Program-made: the position numbers and the translations under genes
The notes under the pieces: generated by a model
Database searches by the model: none
What the model was told of the DNA's origin: nothing
The model's input: only the letters and a program-made list of their open reading frames with translations
Shown: positions 1-10,427 of the stretch, piece after piece
Numbering within the stretch: the stretch's first letter is position 1
Layout of the letters: each line of letters starts with the position of its first letter
Source of the DNA: Streptomyces cellostaticus
GTDB lineage: Bacteria; Actinomycetota; Actinomycetes; Streptomycetales; Streptomycetaceae
DNA length: 64,000 nucleotides
Direction: 5' to 3'
Assembly (NCBI RefSeq): GCF_001513965.1
Contig: NZ_KQ948016.1
Location: 709,266-773,265 of the forward strand

Positions 1-278
1 TCCGCCCGGCGCAGCCGCGCTTCCCACCGCTGCGACTCCTCGTGCGGGAGCAGCGGGGCACGCAGACCGCCGCCGGCCTCCCCGGTACGTCCGGCCGGGG
101 GCCGGGCGGGCGCGGACGGCCAGGCATCCGCCGCCCGGCCGTCCGTCGTCCCCGCCTCCCGACCGGAAAGCTCACCCGGGGAGGGCACCCCGAGCCCGTC
201 CTCCGGCATCGAGGAACCGGTGTCGCTCCAGGGCGGGCGGCTCCCGACGCCCCGGCCGGCATCCCTGTCCTGTGGCAT
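1..278 (-). CDS. Hypothetical protein, N-terminal part (runs off the window)
   Basis: The first about 92 codons of a reverse-strand gene are visible, and the rest lies left of base 1. The start is supported by a strong ribosome site (GAAGGAGG, 8 bases before ATG at 278-276). The N-terminus is low-complexity and rich in Gly, Pro, Arg and Ser, and it becomes more ordered just before the edge (LLPHEESQRWEARLRRA). No signal peptide or recognisable domain is seen in the visible part. I do not recognise the family. The call as a real gene rests on the ribosome site and an uninterrupted frame. Confidence 0.6.
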   Translation of the reverse strand, partial: MPQDRDAGRGVGSRPPWSDTGSSMPEDGLGVPSPGELSGREAGTTDGRAADAWPSAPARPPAGRTGEAGGGLRAPLLPHEESQRWEARLRRA

Positions 279-352
279 CGCTCAGGCCTCCTTCGGGCGG
301 CGGTTCTCCCTTCGCTCAGGGTGACCCGGCAGGAGGGCCGTAAAACGGGCCA

Positions 353-763
353 TCAGTGGGCGAAGCGGCGCAGCCCGGTCACCGACCACACGGTCGCGAT
401 GCGCCCGTCCGCCACCTCCAGCAGGTCGATGCCGCTGAGCTGGACGCCGTCCGGCCGCGTCGCGTACCAGCGGGTTGCGGCCTGCCCCAGGCCGCTGTCC
501 ACCAGCGGGGTCCCGTCGAGGGCATAGCGCAGCCCGGGCTTGCGCACACGGAAGTCGGAGACGTAGGCGACGATCCCGGCCGGGCCGTGGATCTCGTCGG
601 TGGCCGCGTCCTCGGGGCCGTTGCCGAAGCGGATACGGAAACCCGGCGCGAGGAAGGCCTCCGGGTCGCTGAAGTCGCCGTTCCACAGGGCGGTCCAGCG
701 CTCGAAGAGGGCGATGCCGGTGGCGGGGGTGAGGGTGCCGGTCGTCAGGGGTGTCGTCGTCAT
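353..763 (-). CDS. SnoaL-like / NTF2-fold family protein
   Basis: A 136-residue single-domain protein. The pattern ALFERWTALWNGDF near the N-terminus, followed by a mid-protein GP-I-YV-DFR stretch and the closing DLLEVADGRIATVWSVTG strand, is the usual layout of the SnoaL-like polyketide-cyclase/NTF2 fold (a cone-shaped alpha+beta barrel). Members are small-molecule isomerases, cyclases or ligand-binding proteins, and the substrate cannot be told from sequence. The ATG is preceded by GGAGGT. It lies downstream of a WYL-type regulator on the same strand, and three 11-bp repeats lie just upstream of its start. It is probably the target of that regulator (inference). Confidence 0.75.
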   Translation of the reverse strand: MTTTPLTTGTLTPATGIALFERWTALWNGDFSDPEAFLAPGFRIRFGNGPEDAATDEIHGPAGIVAYVSDFRVRKPGLRYALDGTPLVDSGLGQAATRWYATRPDGVQLSGIDLLEVADGRIATVWSVTGLRRFAH

Positions 764-779
764 GGCTGGTACCTCCGGT

Positions 780-812
780 GAAGGTCGACGGAAAGTCGTC
801 TGAAAGTCGTCG
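780..812. repeat. Three tandem 11-bp direct repeats, candidate regulator operator
   Basis: Three head-to-tail 11-base units, GAAGGTCGACG, GAAAGTCGTCT and GAAAGTCGTCG, occupy the gap between the SnoaL-like gene and the WYL regulator gene, 17-49 bases upstream of the SnoaL-like start. The 11-bp period puts each unit on the same face of the DNA helix. This would suit cooperative binding by the adjacent WYL/HTH protein. The repeats are seen directly; the operator role is inference. Confidence 0.5.
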
Positions 813-873
813 ATGATCGGAACGGGCACCAGCCTCCGGCCCGTCCGCGACACCCCCCTGTCGGTGTTTGCCG

Positions 874-1593
874 TCACATTCCCAGCTCGCCGAGGGTCAC
901 CACGTCCGAGCCGAGCGTGTCGAGCGCGGCCAGGTCGACGGGGCGGTGCGGGGCCCGCTCGTCCAGGGCCGTGACGGCGCGGACGCGGTCGAGGCGGAAG
1001 CCGCGGGGCGCCTGGCGGAGCCGGCACCAGGCGGCCAGGTACCAGTGCTCCGCGCCGCCCAGGAAGGCGAGCGGCTCGACCTCCCGGGCGGTGACCGCGC
1101 CCGCCGCGTCGGCGTACTCCAGGCGCAGCACCCTGCCCGCCGACAGCGCCTCGCGCAGCGCGGCGGGCACCACCGGCCCGGCGGTCCGCGCCGGGCGCGC
1201 GGCCGGTACGAGCAGCCCGACCCGCCCGGCCAGCTCCGCCGCTGCCCGCCGCTCGCGGCCGGGCATCACGGCCAGCACCTTGTGCAGGGCGCTGCGCGCG
1301 TCGGCCGCGAACGGCGTCCCGGCGAGCGCGTGCAGCCCGACGGCCAGGGCGGTCGCCTCGGCCGGGGTGATGGTCAGCGGCGGCAGGGTGCGCTCCTTGT
1401 CGAGGACGTACCCGCCGGTGCGGCCCGGCTCGGCGTGGATCGGCACCCCGGACTGCTGCAACGCCGCCAGGTCCCGCTCGACGGTACGGACGCTGACCTC
1501 GAAGCGCCGGGCCAGTGCACGGGCGCTGCGGGGCCGGGGAGCGGCGGCGCGCAGCTCCTCGACGAGGGCGTAGAGGCGGTCGGTTCGGTTCAC
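874..1593 (-). CDS. WYL-domain HTH transcriptional regulator (YafY/DeoR-like)
   Basis: A 239-residue regulator. Residues about 1-60 form a winged helix (RTDRLYALVEELRA, then SARALARRFEVSVRTVERDLAALQQSGVPIHAEPGRTGGYVLD), the classic HTH_11 signature. The rest is a WYL ligand-sensing domain that includes EVEPLAFLGGAEHWYLAAWCRLRQAPRGFRLDRV, with the W-Y-L and FRLDR motifs. WYL domains bind nucleotides or other effectors. The start is GTG at 1593. A long open frame continues upstream, but it is antisense to the acetyltransferase gene and was not used. The neighbouring SnoaL-like gene is transcribed in the same direction 110 bases downstream. Confidence 0.88.
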   Translation of the reverse strand: MNRTDRLYALVEELRAAAPRPRSARALARRFEVSVRTVERDLAALQQSGVPIHAEPGRTGGYVLDKERTLPPLTITPAEATALAVGLHALAGTPFAADARSALHKVLAVMPGRERRAAAELAGRVGLLVPAARPARTAGPVVPAALREALSAGRVLRLEYADAAGAVTAREVEPLAFLGGAEHWYLAAWCRLRQAPRGFRLDRVRAVTALDERAPHRPVDLAALDTLGSDVVTLGELGM

Positions 1594-1710
1594 GGCAGAC
1601 AGTCTCCGGAAAATCTCCCGGCCTGCGTGCCGGTTCCGGCTCCGGCAGGTGCCGGCCTCCCCGGAGGTCACCCATATTCGCTTGCGCAGGGTCCGCGACG
1701 GCGCCCGAGA

Positions 1711-5367
<3,657 letters not shown>

Positions 5368-5373
<6 letters not shown>

Positions 5374-5809
5374 GGCCGAGGCCGCCCAGGCCGCTCCTTT
5401 CAGCCCGCCCGACGTTCGAGGACGAGGCCCCCCAGGCCGCCTCTTCCAGCCCACCCGGCATCCCAGGACGAGGCCGTCCAGGCCGCTCCCTTCAGCCCGC
5501 CCGACGTTCGAGGACGTCGCCGTCCAGACCGCCACTTCCAGCCCACCCGACGTTCGAGGACGAGGCCACCCAAGCCAATTCCTCCAGCCCCGCCCGACAT
5601 TCGAGGCCGAGGCCGTCCAGGCCGCTCCCTTCAGCCCGCCCGACGTTCGAGGACGAGGCTCCCCACGCCGCCTCTTCCAGCCCGCCCGGCATCCCAGGAC
5701 GTCGCCGTCCAAGCCGCTCCCTTCAGCCCGCCCGGCATCCCAGGACGAGGCTGTCCAGGCCGCTCTTTTCAGCCCGTCCGGCGTTTGAGGACGAGGCCGT
5801 TCAGGCCGA
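5368..5809. repeat. Nine tandem copies of a 46-bp GC-rich element plus a partial leading copy
   Basis: After a 27-base partial unit (5368-5394) come nine units: 5395-5440, 5441-5486, 5487-5532, 5533-5578, 5579-5625 (47 bp), 5626-5671, 5672-5717, 5718-5763 and 5764-5809. The core is CAGCCCGCCCGACGTTCGAG, then GACGAGGC, then a variable step and CCAGGCCGC. Two subtypes alternate at the middle: GACGTTCGAGGACG and GGCATCCCAGGACG. Single copies of this kind of sequence (cagcccgtccggcgtttgaggacgag) occur between genes in many Streptomyces genomes; nine in tandem is unusual. The whole stretch has no convincing gene. The reverse-strand open frame across it simply reads the repeat. Confidence 0.85.
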
Positions 5810-5816
5810 TCGGGGT

Positions 5817-5836
5817 CCAGGGGGCGAGCCCCCTGG
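5817..5836. terminator. Perfect hairpin 3' of the repeat array
   Basis: An 8-bp inverted repeat (CCAGGGGG / CCCCCTGG) with a 4-base CGAG loop. A second hairpin follows at 5847-5859 (GGGGC-GGA-GCCCC). The pair sits between the converging PG-binding gene and HAD gene and could end transcription from both sides. GGGGTCCAGGGGGCGAG-type sequences are a second common intergenic element in Streptomyces. Bases 5861-5951, up to the HAD stop codon, hold nothing I recognise. Confidence 0.55.
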
Positions 5837-5951
5837 CGGGGTCGAAGGGGCGGAGCCCCTGGAGGACGGGAAGGGTAGGGGCGGCGGGGGCGAACCAGCT
5901 ACGGCATCAGCCGCATACCGGCGTAGAAACGACCCGGCACACGAGCCCACC

Positions 5952-6608
5952 TCACCCCACGTACAGCCGGATCGCCCCGTCCCCCACAACCTCGACCCGC
6001 ACCTGCGTAAGGTCCGCCACGACGACATCGGGCCCGTAAGAGGAGGCCCGCGCCCCGACCCCCACAACGGTCATCCCCGCGGCGCGCCCCGCCGCGATAC
6101 CCGCACCGGAGTCCTCGAACACGACACAGTCCCCCGGCTCGACCCCCAACTCGGCGGCCCCCTTCAAAAACCCCTCGGGATCCGGCTTGCTCGCCCCCAC
6201 CGACTCGGCCGTGATCCGCACCTCGGGCAGCGCCAGCCCGGCGGCAGCCATCCGCGCGTCGGACAGCGCCACATCCGCAGAGGTCACCAGCGCGTGCGGA
6301 ACGCCCCTGAGCGAGGCGAGGAAGGCCGCCGCGCCGGGCACCTCGACCACGCCGTCCATGTCGGCGGTCTCCTCGGCGAGCATGCGGGCGTTGTCGGCGA
6401 GGTTCTGCTCCATGGGCCGGCCGGGCAGCAGCACCGCCATCGAGGCGTGTCCCTGCCGGCCGTGGACGACGTTCATCACCTCGTCGCCGTCCAGCCCGTG
6501 CTGCTCGGCCCAGCGCCGCCAGACGCGCTCGACCACGGCGTCCGAGTTGACGAGGGTGCCGTCCATGTCGAGCAGGAGGGCGCGGGCGGTGAGGACGGTG
6601 GCCGGCAT
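5952..6608 (-). CDS. HAD-superfamily phosphatase (beta-PGM/glycerol-3-phosphatase type)
   Basis: 218 residues. All four HAD motifs are present: motif I LLLDMDGTLVNSD, with the nucleophile and acid/base aspartates; motif II ALVTSADVA; motif III lysine in GASKPDPEGF; motif IV FEDSGAGI. The alpha-helical C1 cap between residues about 25 and 85 matches subfamily IA enzymes that dephosphorylate sugar phosphates. The start is the inner ATG (MPATVLTARALLLDMDG), with GGAG 8 bases upstream; a longer start at MSRFSF is possible. It is likely a soluble sugar-phosphate phosphatase. The exact substrate is not readable. Confidence 0.87.
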   Translation of the reverse strand: MPATVLTARALLLDMDGTLVNSDAVVERVWRRWAEQHGLDGDEVMNVVHGRQGHASMAVLLPGRPMEQNLADNARMLAEETADMDGVVEVPGAAAFLASLRGVPHALVTSADVALSDARMAAAGLALPEVRITAESVGASKPDPEGFLKGAAELGVEPGDCVVFEDSGAGIAAGRAAGMTVVGVGARASSYGPDVVVADLTQVRVEVVGDGAIRLYVG

Positions 6609-6752
6609 CGGCAGCTCCAGGAATGAGAAACGGGACAAGGCGGCCCCGCCCGCCGGTCAGGGAAAACGAGCGGGAGCCACTTTGTTCCTCCACGGTACAA
6701 AACCTGCCCCGATCCCGCCACCACCCCGGCGAGGGTTCACCGTCCGTTCAGC

Positions 6753-7334
6753 TCAGCCCGCCACGGCTTCATACAGGCTCCACGCGCCGAGCCCCAGCAT
6801 CAGCAGCGCCGCGATCTGCGTGATCAGCCGCAGCGGTACCCGCTTCATCAGGGCCTTTCCACCGACGATGCCGAGGCCGGCCACCGCCCACAGGCCGAGG
6901 ACCGCGCCGAGGCCGACGGAGACCGGGTCGTCGTAGCGGGCGGCGAGGTTGGCGGTCATGATCTGGGTGAGGTCGCCGAACTCGGCGACGAGGATGAGCA
7001 TGAAGCCCGTACCCGCGACCTTCCAGAAGGACTGGTCGGCGGGCTTGCGGATCTCCTCCTCGCCCTCGTCCTTCTTCAGCAGCAGCATCGCCGCGCCACC
7101 GAGGAACAGGACGCCCGTGAGCGCGTGCACGAGCCGCTGGGGCAGCAGGGTCAGCACACTGCCGGCCGCGACGGCGAGCACGACGTGCAGCAGGAAGGCT
7201 GCGGCGACGCCCGCGAAGACGTACGAGGCGCGGTAGCGGGTGCCGAGCACGAGACCGGCGAGCGCGGTCTTGTCCGGCAGTTCGGCGAGGAAGATGACGC
7301 CGAAGACGAGCGCCGTCACGGTGATGCTGATCAA
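6753..7334 (-). CDS. GDT1/TMEM165 (UPF0016) family Mn2+ exporter
   Basis: 193 residues with six predicted membrane helices in two repeats. Each repeat carries the family's metal-binding signature: AELPDKTALA in helix 1 and AEFGDLTQIM in helix 4 (E-x-G/P-D-K/L-T). A charged loop (KKDEGEEEIRKP) separates the halves. Bacterial members (MneA, Mnx) export manganese. The start is TTG at 7334, preceded by GAGGA, and no better ATG or GTG is available. A yybP-ykoY riboswitch lies about 110 bases upstream on the same strand, so expression is very probably induced by Mn2+. The two features strongly support each other. Confidence 0.93.
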   Translation of the reverse strand: MISITVTALVFGVIFLAELPDKTALAGLVLGTRYRASYVFAGVAAAFLLHVVLAVAAGSVLTLLPQRLVHALTGVLFLGGAAMLLLKKDEGEEEIRKPADQSFWKVAGTGFMLILVAEFGDLTQIMTANLAARYDDPVSVGLGAVLGLWAVAGLGIVGGKALMKRVPLRLITQIAALLMLGLGAWSLYEAVAG

Positions 7335-7446
7335 GGGTCCTCAATCGGTCGGGCTGCCCCACCGAGAGTGCTGAACCCCATAGGAGACACCTCGGCACGG
7401 CAGCACACTCGGCACCCGCGCCGGGGGGCACGGGCGTGCACTGCTT
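7335..7446 (-). promoter_or_regulatory. Expression platform between Mn riboswitch and exporter gene
   Basis: The 112-base leader between the aptamer and the TTG start is rich in short complementary G/C stretches (for example GTGCACGCCCGTGC, and CCGTGCCGAG with CTCGGTGG). These could form alternative stems that expose or hide the GAGGA ribosome site. There is no obvious U-run, so translational control looks more likely than intrinsic termination. Confidence 0.45.
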
Positions 7447-7550
7447 GCCGAAGGTCTCGCTGGGCGGTCCTCGCGGAATCCGCCTCCGGGCGCCGGCTCA
7501 GGCTGGCTGAGCAGTATGTCGACGGTCCGGCGAAGAGCTACTCCCCTTCT
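7447..7550 (-). ncRNA. yybP-ykoY manganese riboswitch aptamer
   Basis: Read on the reverse strand, the segment starts AAGGGGAGTAGCTCTTCG. It continues through CGTCGACATACTG and a TGAGCCGG arm, and ends CAGCGAGACCTTCGGC. The GGGGAGTAGC 5' block, the CGTCGACATACTG (GUCAACAUACU-like) internal block and the GCGAGACCTTCGGC 3' block are the conserved pieces of the yybP-ykoY family. This family senses Mn2+ and commonly precedes UPF0016, MntP or TerC-type membrane genes. Placement directly upstream of a GDT1-family exporter fits. Boundaries are approximate to a few bases. Confidence 0.9.
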
Positions 7551-7709
7551 GCGCGCTCCATAGTACGGGACGTGAAAATTCCGCCGAAAACCTTGTCGTG
7601 TCATGAACACGTCACTAGCGTCTTACCGGGCGCTTACCTCCCGGCAACGCGACGCCGCGAGCATTCCCTCGCCCGCGCTCCAACACCCCCACCCCACAAG
7701 GGAGTTCGC
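7551..7709. other. Divergent promoter region between Mn riboswitch and nuclease gene
   Basis: Bases 7551-7709 separate two divergent transcripts. The stretch around 7575-7620 is the only A/T-rich part and includes a near-palindrome GTGTCATGAACAC, a plausible promoter or operator site. AAGGGAG at the right end is the ribosome site of the nuclease gene. No open frame with a start and ribosome site was found here. Confidence 0.4.
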
Positions 7710-8354
7710 ATGAAGAAGGTCTACGCGCGTCGACGGCTGAGCATACTCGCCGTCCTTACCGGCCTCATAGCCTCCGCCGCCCTGTTCAACTCCCCGAGCG
7801 CCTCCGCCGCCCTCCCCACGCCGGTCAGCGCCGCCACCGCCCGCAGCTACCTCTCCCAGCTCACCGTGGCCACCGAGAACCGCACCGGGTACAGCCGCTC
7901 CCTCTTCCCGCACTGGATCACCATCAGCGGCACCTGCAACACCCGCGAGACCGTCCTCAAGCGCGACGGCTCGAACGTCGTCACCGACTCCTCCTGCGCG
8001 GCCACCAGCGGCAGCTGGTACTCCCCGTACGACGGCGCGACCTGGACCGCCGCCTCCGACCTGGACATCGACCACCTGGTGCCGCTGGCCGAGGCATGGG
8101 ACTCCGGTGCGAGCAAGTGGACCACCGCCCAGCGCCAGGCCTTCGCCAACGACCTGACCCGGCCCCAGCTCATCGCCGTCACCGACAACGTCAACCAGGC
8201 CAAGGGCGACCAGGACCCCGCCACCTGGGTCCCGTCCCGCTCCGCGTACGTCTGCACGTACGTCCGCGCCTGGGTCCAGGTGAAGTACTACTACGACCTC
8301 TCGGTCGACTCCGCGGAGAAGACCGCGCTGACGAACTACCTGACGAGCTGCTGA
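7710..8354 (+). CDS. Secreted HNH-family nuclease (DUF1524/GmrSD-like C-terminal fold)
   Basis: 214 residues with a Sec signal peptide (MKKVYARRRLSILAVL...LFNSPSASAALP, cleavage near residue 34). The mature part has the DLDIDHLVPLAEAWDSG motif, the D-x-D-H of the HNH/DUF1524 superfamily. A second conserved block, QLIAVTDNVNQAKGDQDPATWVPS, supplies the N and downstream residues of the beta-beta-alpha metal finger. Four cysteines (in GTCNTRE, SSCAATS, YVCTYV and the terminal TSC) probably form disulfides. An extracellular DNase or RNase that scavenges nucleic acid is the expected role. The start ATG has AAGGGAG, and a strong hairpin terminator follows. Confidence 0.9.
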   Translation: MKKVYARRRLSILAVLTGLIASAALFNSPSASAALPTPVSAATARSYLSQLTVATENRTGYSRSLFPHWITISGTCNTRETVLKRDGSNVVTDSSCAATSGSWYSPYDGATWTAASDLDIDHLVPLAEAWDSGASKWTTAQRQAFANDLTRPQLIAVTDNVNQAKGDQDPATWVPSRSAYVCTYVRAWVQVKYYYDLSVDSAEKTALTNYLTSC

Positions 8355-8374
8355 CGCCGTCGCCGGGCGCCCCT

Positions 8375-8411
8375 TCCCCGGTCGCCGCGTGCCGTACGCG
8401 GCGACCGGGGA
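8375..8411 (+). terminator. Strong intrinsic hairpin after the nuclease gene
   Basis: A 16-bp perfect stem (TCCCCGGTCGCCGCGT / ACGCGGCGACCGGGGA) with a 5-base loop, 21 bases after the nuclease stop codon. There is no U-tract, as usual in Streptomyces. Just downstream (about 8446-8475) a 10-base GCCCGAGGCC unit is repeated three times. Confidence 0.8.
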
Positions 8412-8551
8412 GGCACGTGGGGAGGCACACACCGCCTCTCCGCGTCGCCCGAGGCCGCCCGAGGCCGCCCGAGGGGAGCCTGAGCCGGGCGCCCAGGGCT
8501 CCGGCCACCGTCCGCTGTACCGTTTCGCCAAGCGGTCACGGGGAGGGCGGA

Positions 8552-9058
8552 ATGACGGATGATCTCCGGTTCAGCTGGGAGCTGAGCGGCACCGGTTGGG
8601 CGACGTGCCGCATCGCGGACGGCGCTTCAGAGCTGAAGGATGTGGTCAGCTACTGCACGGATGCCCTTGCCGACCTGCTTCACGGCGTGGCGGGTCTCTA
8701 CGGCCCTGCTCCCGTCCAGCGCTTCTCCTTCGACCTCGAACCGGTCGAAGTGCGGTGGGTCCTGAGAAACAGCGGCTCGGACGTCGACGTTGCCGTCCAC
8801 CGGTTTCCTGACATGTCCACCAGCTTCGATGCACCCGACCAAGAGGGCGCGCTCGTCTTCGGCTCCCTGCAACCCCGCAGCCTTTTCTGCCACGTCGTCG
8901 TGGAGGCTGCTCAGTCCGTGCTGCGACTCCACGGCGAGGACGGCTACCTGGCGAAATGGGGTCGGTACCCCTTTCCCGTCGCCGCACTGCAGGACCTCCG
9001 TCGGCTGCACCTCCAGCACGACGGGTGTACACGCCGTCACGACGCAACGTTTCCGTAG
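8552..9058 (+). CDS. Hypothetical protein
   Basis: 168 residues, from an ATG with a clear GGGGAGGG site. The protein is soluble with no signal peptide. It starts MTDDLRFSWELSGTGWATCRIADG and has a mixed alpha/beta pattern, including a repeated F-x-L/W-V-L strand signature (RFSFDLEPVEVRWVLRN). I do not recognise the family. Third-position G/C is slightly lower than in neighbouring genes, and it stands alone between two terminator-bounded units. It may be a recently acquired or fast-evolving gene. Confidence 0.7.
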   Translation: MTDDLRFSWELSGTGWATCRIADGASELKDVVSYCTDALADLLHGVAGLYGPAPVQRFSFDLEPVEVRWVLRNSGSDVDVAVHRFPDMSTSFDAPDQEGALVFGSLQPRSLFCHVVVEAAQSVLRLHGEDGYLAKWGRYPFPVAALQDLRRLHLQHDGCTRRHDATFP

Positions 9059-9091
9059 CGGCCCGGCCCGGCCTCGCCGCAGTCGGAGCCG

Positions 9092-9703
9092 CTACGCCGG
9101 CCGTCGTCGCATCAGGAACCCCGCCGCCGCTCCCGCTCCGAACAGGGCCGCCACCGACACGGCCGTGGCCACCCAGGTGGCGCCCAGCCAGCGGGCGCCG
9201 AAGTAGCCGAGGGCGACGCTGTAGGCGGCCCAGGACAGGCCCGCCAGGGCGGACCAGGGGACGAAGTCGCGGGCGCGGCGGTGGGCGGCGCCCGCGCACA
9301 GGGAGACGACCGAGCGGCCGGCGGGGGCGAAGCGGGCCAGGACGACCAGGGCGCCGCCGCCTCGGGACAGGGCCTCGCCGAGACGTTCCTGCGCGGTGGT
9401 CAGGCGGCGGGACCGGGCGATCGCGCGGTCCAGCCGCTCCCCGCCCCGCCAGGCGAGGCGGTACGCCACCAGGTCACCGAGGACCGAGGCGGTCGCGGCC
9501 GAGAAGATCAGGGCGAGGACGTCCGGCGCGTCGTGCGGAAACCGTCCGGTGGCCGCACCGGAACCCGCCGCCGCAGCCGTGGCCGCCGTGATGACGAGCA
9601 CTCCGCTCGGCAGCACCGGCACGAACACGTCGAGCAGCACCGACAGGGCCACCATGGCGTAGATCCATGGACCGCCCGCCAGTGACCCCAGACTCTCCAG
9701 CAC
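9092..9703 (-). CDS. DedA/SNARE-associated family membrane protein
   Basis: 203 residues, with helices at the N-terminus (GPWIYAMVALSVLLDVFVPVLPSGVLVITAATAAAA) and C-terminus. The DedA core is recognised from VLGDLVAYRLAWRGGERLDR, then LVVLARFAPAGRSVVSLCAGAAHRRARDFVPWSALAGLSWAAYSVALGYF. Bacterial DedA proteins act as lipid scramblases or undecaprenyl-phosphate flippases and affect envelope integrity; the exact role here is inferred from family. The start is GTG at 9703, with GGGGGAG upstream. A longer ATG (9748) has no ribosome site. Confidence 0.85.
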   Translation of the reverse strand: MLESLGSLAGGPWIYAMVALSVLLDVFVPVLPSGVLVITAATAAAAGSGAATGRFPHDAPDVLALIFSAATASVLGDLVAYRLAWRGGERLDRAIARSRRLTTAQERLGEALSRGGGALVVLARFAPAGRSVVSLCAGAAHRRARDFVPWSALAGLSWAAYSVALGYFGARWLGATWVATAVSVAALFGAGAAAGFLMRRRPA

Positions 9704-9820
9704 GACAACTCCCCCGTATTTCCCCCGTTGTCCCCCGATGACAGCCATACAGCGTACGCCGGGGGTGTGACAGGAGGTTCGCCGGGGCTCATGGCACCGC
9801 CGTGGAAGGCGCCTTGCATG

Positions 9821-9858
9821 ACGGTGCCCCTCCCCGCGTGGCAGGGGAGGGGCACCGT
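9821..9858. terminator. 15-bp perfect hairpin between DoxX and DedA genes
   Basis: ACGGTGCCCCTCCCC pairs exactly with GGGGAGGGGCACCGT around an 8-base loop. It lies 15 bases after the stop of the DoxX gene (reverse strand), so it is most likely its terminator, insulating the DedA promoter. Confidence 0.82.
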
Positions 9859-9872
9859 CGGGGGCGGATCGG

Positions 9873-10328
9873 TCAGGCCGCTATCGGGGCCTGGTCCGCG
9901 GCCGGCTGCTGCGTCGACGCGGTGCGCCGGGTGAGGAGGCGGTCCAGGCCGAAGGCGCCGGAGCCGGTGAAGACGAGCAGCAGGAACGCCCAGCTGAAGA
10001 GGGCCGACAGCTCGCCGCCGTTCTGTATGGGCCACAGGGCGGCCTGCTGGTGGACGTCGAAGTACGCGTAGGCCATCGAGCCCGAGGCGATCAGCGCGGC
10101 GGCGCGGGTGCCGAGGCCGAGCAGGACGAGGCCGCCGGCGACCAGCTGGATCACGGCCGCGTACCAGCCGGGCCAGGTGCCGGACGGGATCGTGCCGCCG
10201 TTGGTGCCCATGGCGCCGCCGAGGACGCCGAAGAGCGAGGCGGCGCCATGCACGGCGAAGAGCAGGCCGATGACGATGCGGAAGAGTCCGATGGCGTACG
10301 GCTGAGCGGAGTTGAGGCGTGCAGACAT
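9873..10328 (-). CDS. DoxX family membrane protein
   Basis: 151 residues and four membrane helices: IGLFRIVIGLLFAVHGAASLFG, AAVIQLVAGGLVLLGLGTRAAALIASGSMAYAYF and LSALFSWAFLLLVFTGSGAFGLDRLL. The R-I-x-x-G near the first helix and the GLGTR loop are typical DoxX features. DoxX proteins are linked to quinone or thiol redox chemistry and, in mycobacteria, to a membrane oxidoreductase complex with superoxide dismutase and rhodanese partners. Here the gene stands alone. A promoter overlapped by an iron-box-like sequence lies about 80 bases upstream, which suggests iron-dependent repression. Confidence 0.87.
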   Translation of the reverse strand: MSARLNSAQPYAIGLFRIVIGLLFAVHGAASLFGVLGGAMGTNGGTIPSGTWPGWYAAVIQLVAGGLVLLGLGTRAAALIASGSMAYAYFDVHQQAALWPIQNGGELSALFSWAFLLLVFTGSGAFGLDRLLTRRTASTQQPAADQAPIAA

Positions 10329-10408
10329 GAGGGGATTTCTCCTCTTCGGTTCGGTCGGGCCGGCCGGGGACGGGCCGGTCGTGGGGGCGGCGGTACCGAA
10401 TGAGGGAC

Positions 10409-10427
10409 CCAGGTTAGGCGGACCTAA
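10409..10427 (-). promoter_or_regulatory. Candidate DmdR1/DtxR iron box overlapping the DoxX promoter
   Basis: On the reverse strand, 10427-10409 reads TTAGGTCCGCCTAACCTGG. It agrees at 15 of 19 positions with the actinobacterial iron box (TTAGGTTAGnCTAACCTAA, centre base free). It overlaps a promoter-like pair on the same strand: -35 TTGCAA (10440-10435), 18-base spacer, -10 TAACCT (10416-10411). That is the usual geometry for DtxR-type repression. The site also overlaps the stop codon of the upstream FAD/NAD(P)-binding protein gene. The match is seen directly; regulation is inferred. Confidence 0.6.

Noticed and set aside
353..1675. 440-codon frame joining the SnoaL-like gene to upstream sequence
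   Set aside because: The extra N-terminal part is an out-of-frame read of the WYL regulator. The true SnoaL-like start is the ATG with GGAGGT at 763.
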